Below, piece after piece: positions 56,674 through 64,000 of a stretch of DNA of 64,000 nt (position 1 is its first letter; the number at the start of each line of letters is the position of its first letter). The translations under genes were made by a program, and so were the position numbers. The notes under the pieces were generated by a model. It ran no database searches and was not told the origin of the DNA. It saw nothing but the letters and a program-made list of their open reading frames with translations. Where the stretch lies: positions 43,512,539 through 43,576,538 of the forward strand of contig NC_073311.1 of the NCBI RefSeq assembly GCF_027595985.1, in the 5' to 3' direction. Source of the DNA: Sorex araneus. Its lineage: Eukaryota; Chordata; Mammalia; Eulipotyphla; Soricidae.

Positions 56674-57688
56674 GCTCTACATCACTAATCATCAGAGAGA
56701 TGCAGATCAAAACAACCATGAGATACCACCTCACACCACAGAGACTAGCACACATCCAAAAGAACAAAAGCAACCGCTGTTGGAGAGGATGTGGGGAGAA
56801 AGGGACCCTTCTTCACTGCTGGTGGGAATGCCGACTGGTTCAGCCCTTCTGGAAAACAATTTGGACGACTCTCAAAAAATTAGATATTGAATTCCCATTT
56901 GACCCAGCAATACCACTGCTGGGAATATATCCCAGAGAGGCAAAAAAGTACAATCGAAACAACATCTGCACATGTATGTTCATCGCAGCACTGTTTACAA
57001 TAGCCAGAATCTGGAAAAAACCCGAATGCCCCAGAACGGATGACTGGTTGAGGAAACTTTGGTACATCTATACAATGGAATACTATGCAGCTGTTAGAAA
57101 AAAGGAGGTCAAGAATTTTGTAGTTAAGTGGATGGGCATGAAAAGTTTCATGCTGAGTGAAATGAGTCAGAAAGAGAGAGACAGACATAGAAAGATTGCA
57201 CTCATCTATGGTATATAGAATAACAGAGTGGGAGACTAACACCCAAGAACTGTAGAAATAAGTACCAGGAGGTTGACTCCATGGCTTCGAGGCTGGCCTC
57301 ACGTTCCGGGGAAAGGGCAACTCAGAGAAGCGATCACCAACTACATTGTAGTCGAAGGCCATGTGGGGGAATGGAGTTGCGGGCTGAATGAGGGCTAGAG
57401 ACTGAACACAGCGGCCACTCAACACCTTTATTGCAAACCACAACAGCTAATTAGAGAGAGAAAACAGAAGGGAATGCCTTGCCACAGTGGCAGGGTGGGG
57501 TGGGGGGGAGATGGGATTGGGGAGGGTGGGAGGGACACCGGGTTTACGGGTGGTGGAGAATGGGCACTGGTGAAGGGATGGGTTCCCAAACTTTGTATGA
57601 GGGAAGTATAAGCACAAAAGTGTATAAATCTGTAACTGTACCCTCACGGTGATTCTCTAATTAAAAATAAATAAATTAAAAAAAAAAA
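56674..57688 (+). mobile_element. L1 retrotransposon, 5'-truncated, with target-site duplication
   Basis: AAAAGTTTGCACTGTCT at 56657-56673 and 57689-57705. The insert carries the last about 180 codons of ORF2 (open to TAG at 57216-57218; motifs [45 protein letters not shown]), then a 3' UTR with a G-rich tract (57487-57540) and a poly(A). ORF2 is the endonuclease/reverse transcriptase; only its C-terminal part is here, so it cannot be active. Confidence 0.95.
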
Positions 57689-58384
57689 AAAAGTTTGCAC
57701 TGTCTTGTGGAGAAGGCCAGCTCAGATTCACTGAGGAACACACGAGGGCATTTCAGCGCCTCAGGCAAGCGAGAGTCATGTGCCAGCGACTCCCTCGGTC
57801 TCTGTCCTTTCCCAGCTCTGCTTCTGTCCGGTGCCATCTCCCCAGACAGCTGCCCTCGCCCCCCTCACCGGCCCCCAAGCCTCCATGAGGCTGAAACATT
57901 GTCTCAGAGCCCCTCGTCTGCAGCCTGGATGCAGGAGACTCAGTAGCCCCCTGCAGAGCTGTGAGTCAAAACTGAAATGCATGAGTTTGAGGGGCTGGCT
58001 TGGACCCTCTGTCCTGTCCCCGCAGTGGCTGTGAGGACCCAGGCCCGAGAAAAGGCCCCCTGGTCACCATACCCAAACCACAGAGTTGGTGTGGAGTGCG
58101 AGTTGTTTCTCCACAGGGTGGGCTGGGACTAGACCCCACGACAGCCCCGAGGCTGCAACTCCCACCATACAACTCACATTTCTGCCACCCCCAAAGCCCA
58201 CCCAGTTTGTCTCGGAATCACCCACATTCTTCTTGCTGATGGCGCTTTGGAGTTTAAAAGAATAAATGTAGGCCATGCCAATAAGAACGTCTTCCGTTAC
58301 GTTCCCAGTTATGCTCAGACTGTTTTAAGGTTCCTCTGTGCTTGCTGGTTCTTCTTTAACTGCTGGTGTGGGTCGGTTCCTGGT

Positions 58385-58505
58385 CACTTCTTGGGAAGGA
58401 AACTGAGGCAAGGGGAGGCTCCCTGACCCTCCAGAGAATCAGCTGCTAATGGGCACCAGATGGCAGACTGGGCCTCTGGTTTCTCTGATCCCATGTCCAG
58501 CGCGT
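58385..58505 (-). repeat. MIR fragment
   Basis: GGAAACTGAGGCAAGGGGAG, then CAGCTGCTAATGGGCACCAG, matches MIR in reverse. Confidence 0.65.
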
Positions 58506-58921
58506 CTCTAACAAACACCAACAGAGGATTCCACAGGCCTTGTGTTTCATAAGCCGAACAAGTAGTTGGGGTGTCTGTGTTTTGGTGGGGGGGACTCTGG
58601 TCTCTCCCCAATGGCAGTACCCCAGGTTTCCACTCCTTCCTCTTGGAGACTCGGTGTTCTGGTGTTTGGGCCCGGAATGAGGAAGGATGTGGGGAGGGAC
58701 CCTCCTGCCTCTCCCTGACCCTGGCATCTGGGAAGCCCCATCATCTCCCCCTTCACCCCGTGGGTCTGGATCACATGGCCACTTTCTCAGGACCAGAGAG
58801 GCCTGTGTCTCTGGGTGGCGTTTTCATTGTTGTCAGTGACCCTACACTGAACACTGTCACCCATAGCTTACTTTATCACTCGGAGTTGTGACAAGAGTAT
58901 AATAACACCTGGTCACTTTTT

Positions 58922-59109
58922 TGTTTGTTTGTTTTTGGCTTTTTGGGTCACACCGGCGATGCTAATATCCGGTCAGGGGTTACTCCTGGCTTTGCACTCA
59001 GGAATTAGTCCTGGTGGTGCACAGGAGACCATATGGGATGCTGGGAATCGAACCCAGGTCGGCCGCGTCAAGGCAAAGGCCCTACCCGCTGTGCTATTGC
59101 TCCAACCTG
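58922..59109 (-). repeat. SOR SINE with 17-bp target-site duplication
   Basis: ACACCTGGTCACTTTTT at 58905-58921 and a one-mismatch copy at 59110-59126. It has a short extra insert TAATATCCGGT after GGCGATGC. Confidence 0.94.
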
Positions 59110-59659
59110 ACACATGGTCACTTTTTAATAGGAGGAACTCCCTGTAGACACCGCAGAGGGCTTTCTGGGGGTCTGTGAGGCCACTTCTGGCCATGAGCCC
59201 ACAATTGGGGCCGAGTGTCAGTGCTGCAGTGCTGCTCAGGCCCAGAGGGGCTGTGGACGGGCCCTAGGCCTGTACTCAGTGATCCCCGGGGGGTCGTGTG
59301 CTGGGACCCTAACTCAGGGCCTCGGGTGCACAAGGACACCTGCTCTGGCCTTGCTCCAGGGTTGCTGCTCAACTCGTCTGAAGAAGGAGGAGCCTCAGGT
59401 CTGCGTGACATTTCTCTTCTCTAGCCCCCACCTCAGGTTTGGTTCGGGCTGACCTGCTATGGGGAGGGGACAAAGCTGGCACAGACCAGGGTAACTGCTG
59501 ACCAGAGTGTCGTTGCCTCTGCTGGGCTGAGTCAGGCCTGGTCGGGAGCTGGGCTGCACAGCGAGGAGTCTAGTGCTCTCCCTACCACGGGAGCTATCCC
59601 CGACTACAGACGGTCTCTTCCTCACTGGGATGCAGGGTCTGATTTTGTTTTGCTTTGGT

Positions 59660-60302
59660 TTGGCAAGAGAGTCTCTTGCCTCCGCACCTGGCTATCTTCA
59701 CTGGGGTCCCTCGGAGGGGATGGGTTTCAGTTTCCCTCCCCGCCCCGACCAGGGCCCTGGCGGCCGAAGACCTCCAGAGCCTAGCCACAGCCATGTTCAA
59801 GGCCCCTCTCCACACGTTCAGACGAGCCTCACGCATGAAGGAACCGGCAGAGGAACCCAGGTATGTGGGACCCGGAGCTGAGATCTCCAAGCCTGCTTGG
59901 ATCGGCACTGGGCCTCTTCCACCCAGATCCCGCATTTTCCAGTAGCTTGGCAGTCACACCCAGGGACTGCCTCTGGTGCCGTGTAATCCCACCAACGGCC
60001 AACATCCAGAGACTATAAAACCAAGTTCCCGGAAGCGTGACATCTTATAGCCTAGTTCTCCCTCTGGGAGAACCTGACAAGCTACTGAGAGTTTCCTGCC
60101 CACATGGGAGAGCCTTGTAAACTCCCCGTGGTGTATTCATATGCCAAAACCAGTAACAATGATGGGTCTCATTCCTCTGACCCTGAAAGAGCCTCCAATG
60201 CGGCATCATTGGAAAGGACAAGTAGAGAGAGGCTTCTAAAATCTCAGGGTTAGGACAAATGGAGATGTTACTGAGACTGCTCGAGAAATTCGACGATCAA
60301 TG

Positions 60303-60358
<56 letters not shown>
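59660..60358 (+). repeat. Long-form element (unclassified), copy A
   Basis: Opens with GGCAAGAGAGTCTCTTGCCT (a short inverted repeat), then about 330 bases with no tRNA-like head. From about 60055 it carries the same 3' half as the tailed SINE (CTCCCTCTGGGAGAACCTGA, CCGTGGTGTATTCATATGCC) plus the extra 85-base block, and ends in (GAT)n. Inverted partner at 62200-62720. Confidence 0.85.
60304..60358 (+). repeat. (GAT)n microsatellite
   Basis: About 18 GAT units at the exact 3' end of the long-form element, after CAATGG. Confidence 0.98.
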
Positions 60359-60752
60359 GTTTGGTTTGGGGACCACACCCAGCATTGTTTGAGGCTTGCT
60401 TCTGGCTCTGTGCTCAGGGCTCAGAGCTTACTCCTGACTCTGTACTCAGCCATAACTCCTGTTAGGGCTTAGGTAACCATATAGTGCGAGGAATCAAACC
60501 AGGGCCAGCTATGTGCAAAGCAAGTGCTTTACCCACTGTAACATTTCTCTGGCCCAAAAGTCATTTCTTAAAAAGTCTTTGTTTATAAGGGCTTTGGGGC
60601 TTCATCTGGTGGTGTTCAAGGGCTGCTTTGGGCCCTGTGCTTGGGGGTCACTCCCAGTGGTGCCTTGAGGACCATGCAGTGCCTGGGGTGAAGCTGGGAT
60701 CAGCTACATGCAAGGGGAGTATCTTAACCTCTGAATCATCTCTCTAGTCCGC
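60358..60752 (-). repeat. Two diverged SOR-like SINEs
   Basis: 60358-60555 (TTTGGGGACCACACCCAGCA to ATTTCTCTGGCCC) and 60590-60752 (TTTGGGGCTTCATCTGGTGG to ATCTCTCTAGTCC). Confidence 0.7.
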
Positions 60753-61009
60753 AAACCAAATAGTTTTATTGTCCTAGAAATCCTTTGTCTTTTCCAAAAG
60801 AATGATTTATGTGGGATTACCTATGGAAAGTCACCAGCTATTTCAGGGACATCAGTTTTAACCACAAGGCCATTTCTCCAAGTGCTGGGTCATTGGGATT
60901 TATTAACTTGATTGAGCCCCTACCCTAATCAGCCACCTACAAGACTGGGAAGGAGTCAGCCCCGTCAGCCCATTTGTTCATGAAATTAATGAGAAAGGAA
61001 GGCCTCTGG

Positions 61010-61102
61010 ATTTGAGGTGGGGACTTGTGGATTTGATGGTTTTGAGGATTTGAGGTGAGGATTTGAGGATTTGAAGTGAGGATTTGTGGATTTGATGGCT
61101 CA
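61010..61102 (+). repeat. GGATTTG minisatellite
   Basis: Imperfect tandem units of GAGGATTTG and GTGGATTTGATGG. Confidence 0.85.
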
Positions 61103-61215
61103 GGCCAGCACCAGCCCAGGGCCAGCTAGATCCAGGGATTTCCAAGAGAATTTTATATCAGCCAGGGATGAGTGGATGAGTTCAACTGTCAGCTCTTGTA
61201 GAGATTTCAGGTCTT

Positions 61216-61391
61216 TTTTTGTTTGTTTGCTTGCTTGCTTGCTTTTTGGGTCACACCCGGGGATGCACAGGGGCTTAGTCCTGGCTCTGCACTTAGAATT
61301 ACTCCTGGCAGTGCTCAGGGGACCATATGGGATGCTGGGAATTGAACCTGGGTTGGCCACGCCCTACCCAGTGTGCTATCGCTCCAGCCCC
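61216..61391 (-). repeat. SOR SINE with 15-bp target-site duplication
   Basis: Exact GAGATTTCAGGTCTT at 61201-61215 and 61392-61406. Confidence 0.96.
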
Positions 61392-61482
61392 GAGATTTCA
61401 GGTCTTGAGGGATGAAATGCCTCGATGGACAAGCTTAGAAAAATGTGGATATCATACCTTTGCTTTCAGAGTTATTGAGTGA

Positions 61483-61645
61483 CTGGAGAGATAGTACAGC
61501 AGGTCGGGTGCTTGCCTTTCATGTGGCCAACCTGGGTTTGATCTCTGACACCCCATGTGGTCCTTCAAGGACCACTAGGAGAGATCCCTAGGTGCAGAGC
61601 CAGGAATAAGACCTGAACCTCACTGGGAATGGCCCCCAAACAAAG
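61483..61645 (+). repeat. SOR SINE
   Basis: GACTGGAGAGATAGTACAGC to CACTGGGAATGGCCCC. Confidence 0.87.
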
Positions 61646-61839
61646 ACAAAAGAAGCACACACACACACATACACAAACCCAAAAAGTATATTTGAACCGG
61701 GCCTTTTAAGACTGCATCTGTATTGGCCACCATCCAGATGGCATGTCCTTCTCTTCCTGGAGGGAGCATAATATGACACTCACCATAACCATGCCACTGG
61801 ACCCCATGCCAGGTTGTTTCACCCGGGGCACCCCAAAGG

Positions 61840-61995
61840 GGGGGCGGGTGAGACCCCTCCACCCCAAGGGACTCAGCTCCAGCAGCTGAAAATCTCTAGA
61901 ACTCAACTGTCACCATGCTCACGGCTGCTTCTCCACACGCTTGGGCCGAGCCTCACCCACGAGTGAACTTATTCCTGGACCACGCAGCTGCATTT
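61840..61995 (+). repeat. Probable diverged member of the long-form element
   Basis: ACCATGCTCACGGC, TTCTCCACACGCTTGGGCC and GAGCCTCACCCACGAGTGAA align in order with 59790-59850 of copy A. Only the 5' half is present. Confidence 0.5.
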
Positions 61996-62199
61996 GCAGC
62001 CATGCACGACAATTCATAGGACACACCCTACCCATACTCCAAGAGTACCACGCCACACTTAATGGGGTTCAAAGCAGGAGGCAACCAACCTTGAGGGAAA
62101 TTTTTTTTTTACAAATATATACATATACAGATGCATATATTTTTACATATATATAAATATACATTTTTACAGATTTTATATATATCACGAAATCCCCGT

Positions 62200-62720
62200 T
62201 AATCGTTGATTTCTCGGGTGGGCTCAGTAACCTCTTCATTCGTCCTTTCCCTGAGATCTTAGAAGTCTCTCTCGGCTCGGCCCTCTCAACGATGTCGCAC
62301 TGGAGGCTCTTTCAGGGTTAGGGGAATGAGATCCAACTTGTTACTGGATTTAGCATATGAATACACCATGGGAAGCTTGCAAGGCTGTCCCATGTGGGCA
62401 GGAAACCCTCAGAAGCTTGCCAGTTTCTCCCAGAGGGAGAAGTAGGCTACAAGATATAGCTTCTGGGAGCTCACCTTTAAGTCTCTGGATGTTGGCTGTT
62501 GATGGGATTACACACACCTCGGTTCCTCTGCTGGTACCTTCATGCGTGAGGCCTGTCCGAACATGTGGAAAGAGGCCTTGAGCATGGCTGTAGCTAGGTT
62601 CTGGTGGTTTTTGGCTGCTGGGAGCTCTGCTCGGGGTGGGGAGGGAAGCTGGAGCCTATCTCCTCCGAGGGGCCCTGGGGAAGATAGCCAGGCGTGTGGG
62701 CAAGAGACTCTCTGGTTTGT
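62200..62720 (-). repeat. Long-form element (unclassified), copy B
   Basis: Reverse complement of copy A over most of its length, from AGAGAGTCTCTTGCC (62697-62711) through GCCTCACGCATGAAGG to the 3' half near 62200. Its 3' side meets AT-rich DNA, not GAT units. Confidence 0.85.
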
Positions 62721-62733
62721 ATTTGTCTGGTTA

Positions 62734-62765
<32 letters not shown>

Positions 62766-62779
62766 TAACCAGACAAATA
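62720..62779. repeat. 60-bp AT-rich palindrome
   Basis: Arms TATTTGTCTGGTTAATATAT and its complement meet with no spacer. Only one of 30 pairs fails (62747 T with 62752 G). More (AT)n follows to about 62800. Confidence 0.95.
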
Positions 62780-62934
62780 TATATATATATATTTGTTAAA
62801 GGCTCAACATTTAAAAACATGTTAGTGATCCCTTATAGAAGGGCTTAATGGCCCCTAGTGAAATACAACACCCTTCACACTCCTCTAATACTTTTTTGTA
62901 GCAGTTTTTCATAATTAACGATACAAAATATATT

Positions 62935-63095
62935 ATTTTTGGTTCTGTTTTTGGAGGCAGGGATTGGGGTTCAGGATGGAAACATCCAAAATATGGTGGT
63001 GGGAAGGTTTAATGGTGATGGGATTGGTGTTTGAATATTAAATGTAATCAAATATTGTGAACTACTTTATAAAATAAAAAAATTTATTTAAAAAG
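62935..63095 (+). mobile_element. Older L1 3' end, sense
   Basis: GTGGTGGGAAGGTTTAATGG, ATTGTGAACTACTTTATAAA, then AATAAAAAAA resembles the L1 3' ends here but is diverged. Confidence 0.6.
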
Positions 63096-63124
63096 ACTGT
63101 GTCTGTGGGAAGTGAGGATTGTAC

Positions 63125-63290
63125 AAAGGTTACAAGAGGTAGCACAGGGCTTAAGACCCTTGCCTTGAATGCAACCAAACACAATTTAATAGTGGGCACC
63201 TTGGATGATCCCTCTAGCTCTGCCAGGTGTGACCTTGAGCACAGAGCCAGGAGTAAGTCCTGAATCCCACCCAAACTCCCCATTCCCTCC
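63125..63290 (+). repeat. SOR-like SINE
   Basis: GGTTACAAGAGGTAGCACAG with GCACAGAGCCAGGAGTAAGT. Confidence 0.7.
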
Positions 63291-64000
63291 CCCATAATCC
63301 TGGAAGCAATGTGCTATTGACTTGGCCAGTGGCGTGACCGCTGTGCATGTAACCTTGATGGCATGTACCGACACGGACACGGACTTCATTTCAGTCTGTC
63401 ATTTCCTCTTAATACTCGCGTAGCCACTGCGGTGTGTGCGAGTTCCCTCTCCCGGCTCTGGCCAGAGCTTCTTCTGCTCCACTGCACTTGGAACCTGTAG
63501 GTAGGAGTCACCTGGAGAGTGAAACCGGGAAACTCCCAAGGCTTCCTGGCCACGAAAAGCGAAGGTATGTGGGAAGTTGATGAAATAATTACCTCTTGTT
63601 GACATGGCGTGGGGGTAGGCAAAAAGTGAAATGCGTTGGCATGTGGGAAGAGAGATTAGTCAGGATGGCGTCCTGGTCCTCTGATTGACCTGTCTGGCCC
63701 GACTGGCTAAGGACTGTCACGTGAGCCCCCCCCTCCCCACCCAGCACTGGTTGGGAGCCCTAAGGGGGAAAAATAGTGTCCAAGTAATAGTGTCCTTCCA
63801 CCAGCTGGAGGAAGCAGGTTATTGACTAGAACAAAGAAGAAAGCAGTGCAGAGCCAGGAGTGGCCCAGAAACCAAACACACGAACAAATGAAGAATAAAA
63901 CAAATGGAGAGTGAGTGGAATCCCAAGACAGTAAAAATTATAGAGAACCCCGATGGTCTTAGGGATCCTGGATCCAGTTATCCCCGGGCCCCACTATTAG

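Larger units (their letters stand above)
56056..64000. other. 3' flank, no gene seen
   Basis: Intergenic DNA with an L1, SINEs, an inverted pair of a longer repeat and an AT palindrome. 57710-58380, 58505-58900, 59130-59655, 60760-61200 and 63290-64000 show no gene or recognised repeat. The expected next gene in mammals (WASHC3, opposite strand) is not in range. Confidence 0.7.

Noticed and set aside
56700..57218. 173-codon ORF considered as a host gene
   Set aside because: It is the C-terminal part of L1 ORF2, inside an insertion with target-site duplications.
56056..64000. Search for the next gene (WASHC3 or others)
   Set aside because: No spliced exon-like matches to its coiled-coil protein were seen on either strand; in human it lies tens of kilobases away.

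Overview
The window is mammalian nuclear DNA, almost certainly from a shrew (Sorex or a close relative). The host call is an inference: dozens of copies of a tRNA-derived SINE of the shrew SOR type (perfect A box TAGCACAGCGG, B box GGTTCGAATCC, body ending in GGGTGTGACCC plus an A-rich tail) fill the introns and flanks. There are no bacterial or viral genes. Nearly every long open reading frame in the window is a translation of a SINE, a microsatellite or GC-rich promoter DNA.

The one protein-coding gene is DRAM1 (DNA damage-regulated autophagy modulator 1), complete on the + strand. Seven coding exons (7230-7360, 25602-25669, 31984-32126, 39011-39188, 43756-43814, 52010-52102, 53854-53898) join with GT-AG introns and consistent phases into 717 nt, or 238 residues plus stop. 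As I remember it, this is the length of human DRAM1. The protein is a six-span membrane protein of the Frag1/DRAM/Sfk1 family, placed in lysosomes and linked to p53-driven autophagy and cell death.

Layout: 1-6390 is repeat-rich 5' flank with no gene seen. About 6390-7440 is a CpG island holding the promoter, the 5' UTR and exon 1. 7361-25601 is a long first intron. The other exons follow, with a (TG)n-rich minisatellite ending about 62 bases before exon 4. 53899 to about 55950 is a nearly SINE-free 3' UTR with AATAAA at 55929. 56056-64000 is 3' flank with a 5'-truncated L1, a tailless SINE, a perfect-looking AT palindrome and an unusual repeat family.

Repeats: (1) many SOR SINEs in both directions, several with exact target-site duplications; (2) L1 3' ends, mostly antisense, plus one fresh L1 with an open ORF2 C-terminus; (3) old MIR/L2 fragments; (4) long GAAA, CTTT, TG and GA tracts, several grown from SINE tails; (5) a second SINE family with a SOR-like tRNA head but a different tail. 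That tail ends in a TGACAG-like simple repeat instead of poly(A), and it is shared with a longer element present as an inverted pair at 59660-60358 and 62200-62720. Family (5), with the UG-rich array next to DRAM1 exon 4, is the most interesting material here.
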